NCBI GenBank assembly: GCA_963773685.1
Contig: CAVZBY010000006.1
Location: 1 to 64,000, forward strand
Origin: JALHVH01 sp963773685
GTDB taxonomy: Bacteria; Acidobacteriota; Aminicenantia; Aminicenantales; Saccharicenantaceae
Direction of reading: 5' to 3'
DNA length: 64,000 nt
In this document: positions 55,794 to 64,000 of the stretch, piece by piece
How the letters are laid out: the number at the start of each line of letters is the position of its first letter
Position numbering within the stretch: position 1 is the first letter of the stretch
Notes under the pieces: model-generated
The model's database searches: none
Seen by the model: the letters and a program-made list of their open reading frames with translations, nothing else
What the model was told of the DNA's origin: nothing
Translations under genes and position numbers: made by a program

Positions 55794-55988
55794 CTACTTC
55801 TTCCCGCGCGTCTTCGGCGCGGGCTTCTTCGCCGGGGCCTTCTTCATCGGCGCGCCGCAGCAGATGAAGACGTGTTCCTCGGCGCAGCCGCAGACGGGGT
55901 CGATCACCGCGTAAGCACCGCAGACCGCGCACGAATAGGCCGATCCGGCGGTCTTCCCGGCCTTCGGTTTCGCTTTCGGTACAGGCAT
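55794..55988 (-). CDS. Small Cys-rich protein with lysine-rich tail
   Basis: 64 residues. A compact core with cysteines in YSCAVCGAYAV, PVCGCA and FICCGAPMK recalls desulforedoxin-like iron sites (CxxC plus CCGxPM). It is followed by a Lys/Ala/Pro tail that could bind nucleic acid or be unstructured. A metal (iron or zinc) site is inferred. It follows the DUF438/hemerythrin gene by 10 bases and probably shares its promoter. Confidence 0.7.
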   Translation of the reverse strand: MPVPKAKPKAGKTAGSAYSCAVCGAYAVIDPVCGCAEEHVFICCGAPMKKAPAKKPAPKTRGKK

Positions 55989-55998
55989 GGTTCCCTCC

Positions 55999-57468
55999 TC
56001 ACTTCCAGTCCAGGAGCCTTTTCTGGCCTTCCAGGGCCCTGATCCCGGTGACGTCCTGAGTGACCTCGATGCATCCCTTGTACGTCCCGACCTTGTCGCG
56101 GACGGCGAAATAGCGGATGTGGACGAACCGTCCGCCGAGCTCGATCCAGAACTCGGCCGCGTCCCTCGTCCCCGACCGGAACGCCTCGAGGATCGCGTTC
56201 ACGACGGGAAGGCTCTTCCCGGGGTGGCAGTTCTGGACGTTCCGGCCGATGACCGCAGGGGTCCGGACGAAGATCCTGTCCTCCGTCCCCGAATAATAGC
56301 GGACGACGTCGTCGGCGTCCACGAAGGAGACATCCAGCGGCAGATGGGTCAGGAGAAGATCGATCTGTTCGAGGGTCAAAGCCCCCATGTTCAGCTCGAG
56401 GGCCCCCCCGGGCCGGACATATGGAGGCACCGGCGCCGGCCCTTCCTTCGAGGGAGCGGACGGGACCCATTCCGTTCCGGGGAGGATCCAGGCATAGCCG
56501 ATCTCTTCCTCCCCCTTCTTGACGCGGGCCCAATCGCCGTCGTCGAGCGTTTCCAGGCTCATCGGCAGGAGGATCTTTTCCTCCTTGTAGATCATGTCGG
56601 CCATTTCCGTGGCGAGCCAGCGCCCCAGGCGGAACGCGGAGCCCAGGTCGTTCGCCTCGAGAAGGCCCCGGAACTCCTTGAGGTGCCCGCGGATGTCGTC
56701 GTGGATGGCCCACATGACCTTGGACGGCCCGCTCACGCCCTTGGCCTCGAGGAGGGGAAAGAGCTGGTTCTCTTTTTTCAGGTAGTGTTTTTCCACCTCG
56801 GCCAGCTTCCCGGCCAGGGCCTTCAGGGCCGCGGCCGTCTCGGCCGGCGGCGGGAGAACCCTTCCGGAATCCGGTTCCGGGATCAGAGCCCTGAGCTCGG
56901 CGAGAAGCCCGTCCAGGGCCCGGTTCTCGGCCATGAGGGTGTGCAAAGGATGGCCGGGCATGGCCTCGGCCGATTCGCGGCCCTCGAGGGATTCCTTGAA
57001 GACCTGGACGTGGACGTCGCAGAGCCGTTTGACCTCGTCCTCGGGCATCCCCTCGTCGATCAGGGCCTGTTCCATGGCGGCGATCTCGGCCGGGGCGACC
57101 TCGCGGACGAGGGTGCGGAACCTTTCCTTCAGGGCCGCGAGGTCCTCTCCCCGATGAAGATCGCGGATGATCCCCTTGAGGACTTCCTGGCGGTCCTTGC
57201 GGGCGTCGACGGGCGAAGGGGCGGGGCCCGTTTCGACCTTGTCCCCCGTCCGGACCTCGATCTCGGCGGCCAGCGCGGCGACGAGCGCATCGAGATCCAC
57301 GCCGCCCATCGAGGCCACCTTATCCAGGCGGACCATCTTCCCGACCGTCCGCCTCAGGATCGGGTTCGTGATCATCCCGAATTTGGGCGAGAAGCGAGCC
57401 AGGAACTCCGGAAGGAACGGGTATCTTTTCAGGAGGTCGTCCAGACGCGTATCGCCGTCGATCTTCAT
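55999..57468 (-). CDS. DUF1858-DUF438-hemerythrin-PAS protein
   Basis: 489 residues. The start MKIDGDTRLDDLLKRYPFLPEF follows GAGGGG. The N-terminus is a DUF1858-like domain with repeated short helices. Next is a DUF438-like helical domain (about 90-160), then a hemerythrin/HHE domain with iron-ligand histidines and acids (HPLHTLMAENRAL, EKHYLKKENQLFPLLE, IHDDIRGHLKEF, YKEEKILLP). A C-terminal PAS domain (DVSFVDADDVVRYYSGTEDRIF to DVTGI) ends it. It is probably a sensor of oxygen or nitric oxide; no output domain is attached. Confidence 0.85.
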   Translation of the reverse strand: MKIDGDTRLDDLLKRYPFLPEFLARFSPKFGMITNPILRRTVGKMVRLDKVASMGGVDLDALVAALAAEIEVRTGDKVETGPAPSPVDARKDRQEVLKGIIRDLHRGEDLAALKERFRTLVREVAPAEIAAMEQALIDEGMPEDEVKRLCDVHVQVFKESLEGRESAEAMPGHPLHTLMAENRALDGLLAELRALIPEPDSGRVLPPPAETAAALKALAGKLAEVEKHYLKKENQLFPLLEAKGVSGPSKVMWAIHDDIRGHLKEFRGLLEANDLGSAFRLGRWLATEMADMIYKEEKILLPMSLETLDDGDWARVKKGEEEIGYAWILPGTEWVPSAPSKEGPAPVPPYVRPGGALELNMGALTLEQIDLLLTHLPLDVSFVDADDVVRYYSGTEDRIFVRTPAVIGRNVQNCHPGKSLPVVNAILEAFRSGTRDAAEFWIELGGRFVHIRYFAVRDKVGTYKGCIEVTQDVTGIRALEGQKRLLDWK

Positions 57469-57487
57469 ATTGACCCCTCGAAATGGC

Positions 57488-57516
57488 ATTGTACCAGATT
57501 CGCCGGGCACGGTGAA
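57488..57516 (-). promoter_or_regulatory. Probable promoter of the DUF438 gene
   Basis: -10 TACAAT (57488-57493), a 17-base spacer and a weak -35 TTCACC (57511-57516), 20 bases before the ATG. Confidence 0.5.
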
Positions 57517-57547
57517 GGCCGGGGCCCCGGTCCGGAACCGGCCGCCG

Positions 57548-58873
57548 CTACTTCCCGGCCTTGAGGCTCTCGAGGTCGACGAGTCCGAGGAGCTCCGGCT
57601 CGATGAAGATGGTGTCCTCCCGCTCGACCCCGGTCGAGATAATGGCCACCCTCGTCTCGATGAGGTCCTCGATCGCCCGGACATAATCCTTGAAGGCCGC
57701 GGGAAGGCCGGCGCGGTCCCTGGATCTACGGACGGAATCCTTCCAGCCCGGCATGGTCCTGTACACGGGTTCGGCGGCGTCGAGCGCCCACGGGTCTGCC
57801 GGGAAATCCTTCAGGACCTCGCCCTTGATCCGGTATCCCGTGCAGATCGCGACCTCGGACATCCCCTCGAGGACATCGGGCTTGGTCAGGGCGATGCGGT
57901 CGATCCCGTTGACCCGGCAGGCGTAGCGCACGGCGACGGCGTCGAACCAGCCGCACCGGCGCGGCCTCCCGGTGGTCGCCCCGAACTCGTCGCCGCGAGC
58001 CGCCATGTGCCGGCCCGGCTCGTCGTTGAGCTCGGTCGGGAACGGACCGCTCCCGACGCGCGTCGTGTAGGCCTTCGTGATGCCCAGGATGCCGTGAATG
58101 GACTTGGGCCCGACCCCGAGGCCGGTGGCAGCCCCGCCGGCCGTCGAGCTCGACGACGTGACGAAGGGATAGGTCCCGTGGTCGAGGTCGAGAAGGACGC
58201 CCTGAGCCCCCTCGAAGAGGACCTTCTTCCCCCGCTTCATCTCCTCATGGAGGAATAGAGAGACATCCCTGATGAAGGGCTTCATCCTCACGGCATAGCC
58301 CGCGTACTCATCATAGATCGCGCCGGGATCGAGGGCCGGGACGCCGTACGCGGCAAGGAGCTTGTTCTTGGCCGCGACGTTCTCGCCGATCTTGTCCCGG
58401 AGCAGGGCAAGATTCAGGAGGTCCCCCGCCCGGACGCCCCACCGGGCGGCCTTGTCCTCGTAGGCTGGCCCGATCCCGCGACACGTCGTGCCGATCTTCT
58501 TCGCCCCGCGCGCTTCTTCCGAGATCCGCTCGACGACGGGATGGTAGGGCATGATGAGATGGGCCTTGTCGCTGACGACGATCCGGTCCGCGTCCGCCGC
58601 CGCTCCTCCGGCGAGCAGGTCCTCGATCTCCCGGAAGAAGGCCTGGGGCGAGACGACGAGCCCGTTCCCGATGACGCACATCTTGCCCGGGTGCAGGATC
58701 CCCGAGGGAATGAGGTGGAGGACGATCTTGCGGCCGTTGACATAGACGGTGTGGCCGGCGTTGTGCCCGCCCTGGTAGCGGGCGACGACGTCGAAAGCGG
58801 GCGTCAGCAGGTCGACGATCTTACCTTTGCCTTCGTCTCCCCATTGCGTTCCGAGGACGAGCAGATTGGCCAT
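57548..58873 (-). CDS. purA: Adenylosuccinate synthetase
   Basis: PurA makes adenylosuccinate from IMP, aspartate and GTP, the step before the PurB reaction. It is 441 residues: P-loop GTQWGDEGKGK with catalytic Asp, GGHNAGHTVY with catalytic His, EGAQGVLLDLDHGTYPFVTSS and DAVAVRYACRVNG. It is separate from the main purine operon at 34073-40034 and has its own promoter. Confidence 0.97.
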   Translation of the reverse strand: MANLLVLGTQWGDEGKGKIVDLLTPAFDVVARYQGGHNAGHTVYVNGRKIVLHLIPSGILHPGKMCVIGNGLVVSPQAFFREIEDLLAGGAAADADRIVVSDKAHLIMPYHPVVERISEEARGAKKIGTTCRGIGPAYEDKAARWGVRAGDLLNLALLRDKIGENVAAKNKLLAAYGVPALDPGAIYDEYAGYAVRMKPFIRDVSLFLHEEMKRGKKVLFEGAQGVLLDLDHGTYPFVTSSSSTAGGAATGLGVGPKSIHGILGITKAYTTRVGSGPFPTELNDEPGRHMAARGDEFGATTGRPRRCGWFDAVAVRYACRVNGIDRIALTKPDVLEGMSEVAICTGYRIKGEVLKDFPADPWALDAAEPVYRTMPGWKDSVRRSRDRAGLPAAFKDYVRAIEDLIETRVAIISTGVEREDTIFIEPELLGLVDLESLKAGK

Positions 58874-58942
58874 GGGACTCCTTCTTTCATGTGCGGGCGC
58901 CCGCGTCGGACGGCGATCGCTCGAGAGGCCGGCGGACGCCGA

Positions 58943-58972
58943 ATTCTATCAGAACCCGTGGGGCCGCGGCAA
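58943..58972 (-). promoter_or_regulatory. Probable promoter of purA
   Basis: -10 TAGAAT (58943-58948), an 18-base spacer and -35 TTGCCG (58967-58972) on the minus strand, in the 100-base gap after the porin gene. Confidence 0.55.
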
Positions 58973-58974
58973 GA

Positions 58975-59983
58975 TTAAAAGCTGATCGCGGCCTGGACAA
59001 CGACGAGATTGTTCTTCAGCGCGGGCCCCTTTTCCCTGTTGATGTCGTATTCCGCCTTGACGACGAAGGTCGGGCTGAGAAAATAGCGGGCCCCGAGGGC
59101 CCACCGGCTCCGGACGGATAGGAGCTCGACGCCGCCTTCGAGGGCGATGAGAGGAAGTCCGGGACCGCTTTCCCCGGGATCCCAGCGCTGGAAGCTCGCC
59201 ACCGGCTGGAGCTTGCCCATATAGAGGGCGACGAGCCCGAAGAAGCCGTCCGCCTTCCCGTCGGGGGCTCCTCCGGGATTGTTCCAGACGCCCCTCGTGT
59301 ATTCGCCCCTGACCTCGTAATCCTTGGTGACCCAGGTCAGGTCGGCGCCTTCGAGGACGAGGCGAAACGAGTTGTCCGCGTCGTATTTCCCCATATAATA
59401 GGAGCCGCCGATCTCGAAGCCCTCGCCCAGGACGATCCCCAGCCGCCCGCCCTTGGCCTTGTCCTTGTTGATGTCCCGGAACATCTGCCCGGCGGCGGCA
59501 CCGTCCTTCTCCCCCAACCCGTTCGCGAGATAGGCGGCGTAGCGCAGGAAACCGATGCGGCCCTGGGTCGTAAGCCCGATGTCCCTCCAGCTCTCGGGAT
59601 AAGCCGCCTCGAGGTTGAGAGGGAGATTGACCAGAACCGTCTGCTGGGGGCGGTTGGATTCGTTGTACTTTCCGAACGGGACGAGGAAGAGCCCAAGCCG
59701 GAGGTCCCCGGAGCCTCCGAGCTTGAAGCGCGGCGAGCGCCTGTTCGAGCTCGAACCTCGACTCCGACCGGAACCTCGCCTCGACCAGGAACGAAAATCC
59801 CTGGCCCAGGTCTCCGCTCGCCAAGGCGCCGCCGCCGAGGTCCTCGAAGCTCCCGTGGCTCGCGCGGCCCCCCTCCTGCCCCTTCAGGAACGAGAAGGAA
59901 AGGTATCCGCCGGTCTGGATCTCGGCGCTGAAACCGAGGGACGCGATAAGGAGGATCCCGATCCCCGACAATATTCGTTTCAT
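58975..59983 (-). CDS. Outer-membrane porin-like protein (one frameshift)
   Basis: Signal peptide MKRILSGIGILLIASLGFSAE, then beta strands typical of phosphate-selective or OprB-like porins (GFSFLVEARFRSESRFELE). A break near 59740 leads to RLGLFLVPFGKYNESN, SWRDIGLTTQGRIGFLRYAAYL and repeated alternating strands ending NNLVVVQAAISF, with the terminal phenylalanine. An ATG three codons upstream overlaps the reductase stop. Joined length is about 336 residues. Substrate unknown. It is last in the ferritin-rubredoxin-reductase operon. Confidence 0.75.
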
Positions 59984-59988
59984 GGATC

Positions 59989-61191
59989 TCATAGGCCCGC
60001 CAGGTCGAAGCCTTCCTCGAGGATGTCGGCCTTCCAGGCGGCGACGTTCTTGCGGGACGCGGTCAGCCGGGCGATGTCGGCGGCCCCTTTCTTCGTCCCC
60101 ATCCAGATCGCGCCTTCGAGGGCCCCGTCCTTCAGGACGAGCTTCTTGTAGACCCCGGCTTCGGCGTCCTCCTTGGCGATGATCTCGTACCCGGCCCCCT
60201 CGGGGTTGACCAGTCCGACGGATGTCACGAAAAGCCCGACGACCTTGAGCGTGTTCGACGGGACCGTGCCTTCGTACTTCTTGTCCAGGCCCAGCATGCC
60301 GTACGCGGCCGCCCGGGCCTGGTCGAAGGAGGCCGGGATGATGCCGTAGACACGTCCCTTGTGCTGGGCGACGTCACCCGCCGCGTAGACCGACGGATGG
60401 CTCGTCCGCAGGGAATCGTCGACGACGACGCCCCGGTCCGTTTCGAGGCCCGCGTCTTTGGCCAAGGCGACGTTGGGGTGCACGCCCGCCGCGAAGACGA
60501 CCATGTCGGCCTCGGCCGAGCCCCCGTCCTGGAACCTCAGCCCCGAGGCTTCGCCGGCGCCCGTGATCTCCTCGGCCGACGCCCCCAGCCGGACGGCGAT
60601 CCCCATCCGCTCGATCTGGGCCTTGAGAAGGGCGGCGCCGGGCGCATCCAGCTGACGCGGAAGGAGCCGGTCGAAGAACTCGGTCACGGAGACCTCCGCC
60701 CCCCGGGTCTTGAGGGCCCGGGCGATCTCGAGCCCCAACAGTCCGCCGCCCAGGACGGCAACCCGCCGCCGCGTCTTCAGCATCTCCAGGATGGATAGGG
60801 CGTCGTCGAGGGTCCTGAGCGCGAAGACGCCCTTCTTGTCCGCTCCCCTGACGGGAGGAACCACGGCCGAAGATCCGGTGGCCAGCAGGAGCCGGTCGAA
60901 CGTTGAGGTGGCCCCTTCCCGGGTCGCGACGGTCCCTGACGCGGGGTCGATACGGACGACGGGCGATCCGAGACGGACGGAGATGTTCAGACGCTCGTGC
61001 CAGTTGGGAGGGAACGCGAAGAGCTTCTCGTACGGAAGGGATCCGGCCACGAAGTCGATGAGATTGGGCCGGGGATAATACGGGTAGCGCTCCTCGGCGA
61101 TGATCTCGATCGCGACGGACGGGTCGAGCTCCCGCAGTCCCTTGGCGGCCATCGTCCCGGCCAGCCCGTTGCCGACGATGACGGCTTTCAT
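59989..61191 (-). CDS. FAD/NAD(P)H oxidoreductase, rubredoxin reductase-like
   Basis: 400 residues. FAD site: VIVGNGLAGTMAAKGLRELD at the start and VYAAGDVAQ near 290. NAD site: VAVLGGGLLGLEIARALK (about 143-160). A C-terminal domain follows. This is the NADH:rubredoxin oxidoreductase / NirB-N-terminal type of pyridine nucleotide-disulfide oxidoreductase without a redox-active CxxxxC. Rubredoxin is encoded 24 bases upstream, so it probably reduces it for peroxide or oxygen detoxification by rubrerythrin and the ferritin-like proteins. Confidence 0.9.
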   Translation of the reverse strand: MKAVIVGNGLAGTMAAKGLRELDPSVAIEIIAEERYPYYPRPNLIDFVAGSLPYEKLFAFPPNWHERLNISVRLGSPVVRIDPASGTVATREGATSTFDRLLLATGSSAVVPPVRGADKKGVFALRTLDDALSILEMLKTRRRVAVLGGGLLGLEIARALKTRGAEVSVTEFFDRLLPRQLDAPGAALLKAQIERMGIAVRLGASAEEITGAGEASGLRFQDGGSAEADMVVFAAGVHPNVALAKDAGLETDRGVVVDDSLRTSHPSVYAAGDVAQHKGRVYGIIPASFDQARAAAYGMLGLDKKYEGTVPSNTLKVVGLFVTSVGLVNPEGAGYEIIAKEDAEAGVYKKLVLKDGALEGAIWMGTKKGAADIARLTASRKNVAAWKADILEEGFDLAGL

Positions 61192-61215
61192 CGGAGCCTC
61201 ACGGACGTCCGGGCG

Positions 61216-61377
61216 TCAGGCGACCTTCTGGAAGAATTCCTTGCCGACGCCGCACTGGGGACAGACCCACGTTTCCGGGAGGTCTTCGAACCGCGTCCCC
61301 GGGGGAAACCCGTGCTCCGGGTCGCCGGCCGCCGGGTCATAAATGTAACCGCATGCCGTGCATTCCCACTTTTCCAT
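61216..61377 (-). CDS. Rubredoxin
   Basis: A 53-residue electron carrier. It begins MEKWECTACGYIYDPAAGDP, and the second half holds PETWVCPQCGVGKEFF. The iron cysteines are in two CxxCG motifs (C6/C9 and C39/C42). The ring of aromatic residues (W4, Y11, W37, F49 region) is typical. It lies between the reductase and a ferritin-like gene and would pass electrons from the first to rubrerythrin-type acceptors. Confidence 0.96.
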   Translation of the reverse strand: MEKWECTACGYIYDPAAGDPEHGFPPGTRFEDLPETWVCPQCGVGKEFFQKVA

Positions 61378-61413
61378 GCCTGTCCTCCTCTTCGGTCGTC
61401 GGATATGCGCGCG

Positions 61414-61878
61414 TCAATCCTCGGTGAGGACGCGCTTGTCGTATTCGGTCTCGAGCTTGAGCTTGTGGAGCTTCTCCTGGACGGCGAGGAGCTCGAAAAG
61501 CCTCCGGTCCTCCGTCCGCCCCGCGCGCGCCGCAAGCCCGGCGTAGAGCCGGGCCGCCCGCTCTTCCTTCCGGGCGGCGAAGATCAGCGCATCCTGGAAG
61601 CTCATGTCCGGATGCGGCGGCTCGGCCTGCAGGCCATCCGTGATGCCGAGGTCCTCGACCGCGGCGGGCTCGACGAACGCGGCCCCGACGGGGTCCAGGC
61701 CTTCGAGGAGCCTTTTGTGCTCGCGCTCCTCGTCCCTGAGCTCGCGGAAAAGCTCTTTCAGCCCGGGCGTTTCGGCGGAGGCCATCATATCCGCGTAGCC
61801 CGCGGCCGCTTCCTCTTCGCGGACCACGGCGAACGCGATGATGCTTTCGAAATTCAGAGACGGCGCGACGTTCGTCAT
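61414..61878 (-). CDS. Ferritin-like diiron protein
   Basis: 154 residues forming a ferritin-like four-helix bundle. Ligand-type residues appear in VVREEEAAAGYADMM, RDEEREHKRLLEG, ARKEERAARLYAG and VQEKLHKLKLETEYD. It has no own rubredoxin domain, but rubredoxin is the next gene, so the pair may act as a split rubrerythrin. It is first in its operon behind a near-consensus promoter. Confidence 0.82.
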   Translation of the reverse strand: MTNVAPSLNFESIIAFAVVREEEAAAGYADMMASAETPGLKELFRELRDEEREHKRLLEGLDPVGAAFVEPAAVEDLGITDGLQAEPPHPDMSFQDALIFAARKEERAARLYAGLAARAGRTEDRRLFELLAVQEKLHKLKLETEYDKRVLTED

Positions 61879-61905
61879 GATGGCCCTCTTCCTGCGGACG
61901 GAATC

Positions 61906-61933
61906 ATTATAAGGTAAACCGGAGGCAAGTCAA
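61906..61933 (-). promoter_or_regulatory. Promoter of the ferritin-rubredoxin-reductase-porin operon
   Basis: -10 TATAAT (61906-61911), a 16-base spacer and -35 TTGACT (61928-61933) on the minus strand, 27 bases before the ATG. The -35 box overlaps the first base pairs of the adjacent repeat array. Confidence 0.8.
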
Positions 61934-62149
61934 ACCCTCGCCAGCCTCGGTATGAACACCGAGGCACGTATGGGGTTAGTCCTGAGCTGCAGCGAATGGG
62001 CAAACCCTCGCGCCGCGGCATGAATGCCGTACGCGCACGGGGTTAGTCCTGAGCCTCTCTTCTCGCCGGGCCCTTCACGGCGGGGCAGACGTCAGCGAAT
62101 GGGCAAACCCTCGCCAGCCTCGGTATGAATGCCGGGGCTTGCCCGAGGC
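61931..62149. repeat. Three copies of a structured intergenic repeat
   Basis: Copies begin at 61931, 62001 and 62104 with the shared word CAAACCCTCG, contain an inner hairpin around TATGAA or CATGAATG, and end (first two) with GGGGTTAGTCCTGAG. The outer AACCC and GGGTT can pair. The first inner stem is perfect (GCCTCGGT/ACCGAGGC); the others differ in sequence but keep base pairing. A linker GCGAATGGG precedes copies 2 and 3. It fills the gap between recD2 and the ferritin promoter. Confidence 0.75.
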
Positions 62150-62165
62150 GCCCCGTCCCGGGCCC

Positions 62166-64000
62166 TCACAGCCGGCTGAGCTCGATGAGCTTCTCCTTGA
62201 CGAGCGAATTGCGCTTGACGGGCTTGTCGTTCTTGACAGCGATGTAGAGCGCCTTGTAGGAGCCGACGACGACGCTCAGCTTCTTGGCCCGGGTCAGGGC
62301 CGTATAAAAGAGGTTGCGCTGGAGCATGATGAAGTGCTGGGTCAGGAGGGGCATGACCACGGCCTGGTATTCGCTGCCCTGGGCCTTGTGAACGGAGACG
62401 GCGTAGGCGAGGACGAGGTCGTTGAGATCGTCCTTCTCGTAGAGGACGGACCTTCCCTCGAAGTCCACGACGACGCGGAGACGCGGCCCGTCGACGTGAA
62501 CGACGATCCCGATGTCCCCGTTGAAGGTCTCCTTCTCGTAGTCGTTGCGGACCTGCATGACCTTGTCGCGGACGCGGAACTCGCGGGCCCCCCACTTGAG
62601 CCCTTCCCGGAGAGGATTGAGCCTCTGCTGGAGCTCCAGGTTCAGATTGTCGACGCCGCAGAGGCCCTTGTACATCGGGCTGATGACCTGGATCTCCGGC
62701 GACAGGGCGGGGATACGGAGCCATCGCGGGATCCGCGTCTGGCAGAGGCTGACGATGGTCTCGAAGGCCTTGCGCTCGTCGTCCTGCCGGATGAAATAGA
62801 AATCCGATTCCTTCGTGCCCTTCGGCGGATAGACGAGCCCCTGGCCCTGGTTGACGCGGTGGGCGTTGAGGACGATGTAGCTCTCCTTGTCCTGCCGGAA
62901 GATCTCGTCGAGCCGGACGACGGGCACGGTCCCCGACTCGATGATGTCGCGGAGCAGGGTCCCCGGCCCGACCGACGGCAGCTGGTCCTTGTCGCCGACG
63001 AGGACGAGGCGCATCGCCTCCGGCACGGCCTTGAGAAGGTGGTGCATGAGCGGCAGGTCCACCATCGAGAATTCGTCGATGACCAGGGCCTCGCCCTGAA
63101 GGGCGTTCCCCTCGTTGCGCTTGAACGTCCCCTTCTTGGGCTGGAATTCGAGGACGCGGTGGATCGTCCGGGCGTCCTGGCCCGTCGTTTCGGACAGCCT
63201 TTTGGCCGCCCGCCCGGTGGGCGCCGAGAGAACGACGGCCTTCCCCCACCGGCGGAAGATGTCGGTCACGGCCCTGATGATGGTCGTCTTGCCGGTCCCC
63301 GGGCCGCCGGTGATCACCAGGACCTTCTTCCGGAAACAGGAAAGGACGGCCAGCCGCTGGGCCGGCGAGAGGACGAGCCCGAGGTCCTTCTCCGCGTCGG
63401 CCACGGCGTCCTCGAGGTCGAACGGCGGCGGCAGGCAGGCGACGGACGCGAGATCATGGAAGGCCCGGACGACTTCGTCCTGGGCGACGTGGAACGACGG
63501 GCGGTAAAGGGCGCGGTCGGCGCCCAGGGGGTCGCGGGACGAGCTTCTTCCTGGCCGAGAGGGCGGCCAGGGCCGCGTCGAACTTCGGATCGTCCGCCCC
63601 GATATCTTCGAGACATCGGGCCCGGACCTCGCTTTCGAGGGAAAAGATGTGTCCCTGTTCGTTGTCCTTTTCCAGGAGGTAAAGGATGTAGGCCTTGACC
63701 CGTTCGGGGGAGCCGGGGTCCATCCCGAGCTTCAGGGCCAGCTGGTCGGCCGTCTTGAACCCGACGCCCCAGATGTCCAGGCTGAGCTGGTAAGGGTTCG
63801 TCCGGAGGACGTGAAAGGCCTTGTCCCCGTATTGGCGGTGGATCTTGGTGGCCAGATTGGTGGAGACGCCGTGCTCCTGGAGGAAGATGATGAGGTCCCG
63901 GATGTCCTGATGCTCTTCCCAGGACCGGCGGATCTCCCGGTATTTGACGGGACCGACGCCTTCGACCTTTTTCAGCTTTTCGGGCTTGTCGGTCAGGACG
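62166..64000 (-). CDS. recD2: RecD2-type helicase, partial at window edge (one frameshift)
   Basis: A superfamily 1B 5'-3' DNA helicase without RecBC partners in view. The N-terminus lies beyond 64000. The visible part starts in the helix-hairpin-helix region (KLKKVEGVGPVKYREIR, NPYQLSLDIWGVGFKTADQLALKLG). A break near 63540 leads to the Walker A motif VITGGPGTGKTTIIRAV, LVIDEFSMVDLPLM (motif II), VGDKDQLPSVGPG (motif III) and, near the end, LAYAVSVHKAQGSEYQAVVMP and FYTALTRAKKL. It ends LIELSRL at 62166. Confidence 0.93.

Noticed and set aside
61931..62149. Integron attC sites
   Set aside because: The AACCC ... GGGTTAG ends resemble attC core sites in layout, but the RYYYAAC and GTTRRRY consensus is not met, there is no integrase and no cassette genes lie between copies.
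61931..62149. CRISPR array
   Set aside because: Spacing is uneven (70 and 103 bases), the intervening sequence is partly shared, and no cas genes are present.

Overview
The window is about 64 kb of high-GC bacterial chromosome with dense, operon-packed genes. The content fits a strict or microaerophobic anaerobe with an outer membrane: rubredoxin, a rubredoxin-reductase-like flavoprotein, rubrerythrin and two further ferritin-like diiron proteins, quinolinate synthase, a radical SAM AmrS-like enzyme, ThyX in place of ThyA as the only thymidylate synthase seen, and two beta-barrel proteins. Base composition and gene content would suit a deep-branching phylum such as the Acidobacteriota/Aminicenantes group. 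That placement is inference only; no 16S gene is present.

Layout. (1) 1-492: a non-coding, strongly self-complementary region. (2) 493-33,712, minus strand: one continuous information-processing supercluster, read right to left: promoter, tRNA-Thr(TGT)-Tyr(GTA)-Gly(TCC)-Thr(GGT), tuf copy 2, rpmG, tRNA-Trp(CCA), secE, nusG, rplKAJL, rpoBC, then a second strong promoter, rpsL, rpsG, fusA, tuf copy 1, the complete S10 and spc operons, secY, adk, map, infA, rpmJ, rpsM, rpsK, rpsD, rpoA, rplQ and a Rho-independent terminator. (3) 34,012-40,034, plus strand: purine operon purB-purS-purQ-purL, an outer-membrane-type protein, purN. (4) 40,039-46,822: EamA transporter, tyrS, an ATP-grasp ligase-like gene, a zinc-metallopeptidase-like gene, a double-domain ThyX and a small secreted protein. 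(5) 46,836-48,710: rtcB plus archease (RNA repair). (6) 48,790-55,720, minus: nfu, an atypical nifS, an iscU with a zinc-ribbon tail, nadA, rubrerythrin, a ferritin-like protein, a site-2 protease, nth and amrS. (7) 55,794-58,972: small Cys protein, DUF438/hemerythrin/PAS protein, purA. (8) 58,975-61,933, minus: ferritin-like protein, rubredoxin, rubredoxin reductase-like protein, porin, behind one promoter. (9) 61,931-62,149: three copies of a structured repeat. (10) 62,166-64,000: the C-terminal part of a RecD2-type helicase, running off the window.

Two things colour everything. First, about 25 genes, many of them essential, carry one or more single-base insertions or deletions that only make sense as sequencing or consensus errors; I give whole-gene spans and name the approximate break positions. 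Second, promoters are unusually easy to see: several close matches to TTGACA-N16/18-TATAAT stand out against the GC-rich background and define the transcription units.

The most unusual biology is in region 6. The NifS-like protein keeps the persulfide cysteine but lacks the pyridoxal-phosphate lysine and several other cofactor or substrate residues. It is translationally coupled to an IscU whose C-terminus carries four CxxC-type pairs, and both are co-transcribed with NadA and oxidative-stress proteins. Other points to examine are a two-zinc-ribbon insertion in RpoB, a ThyX made of two unequal halves on a predicted leaderless mRNA, and the two structured non-coding regions.
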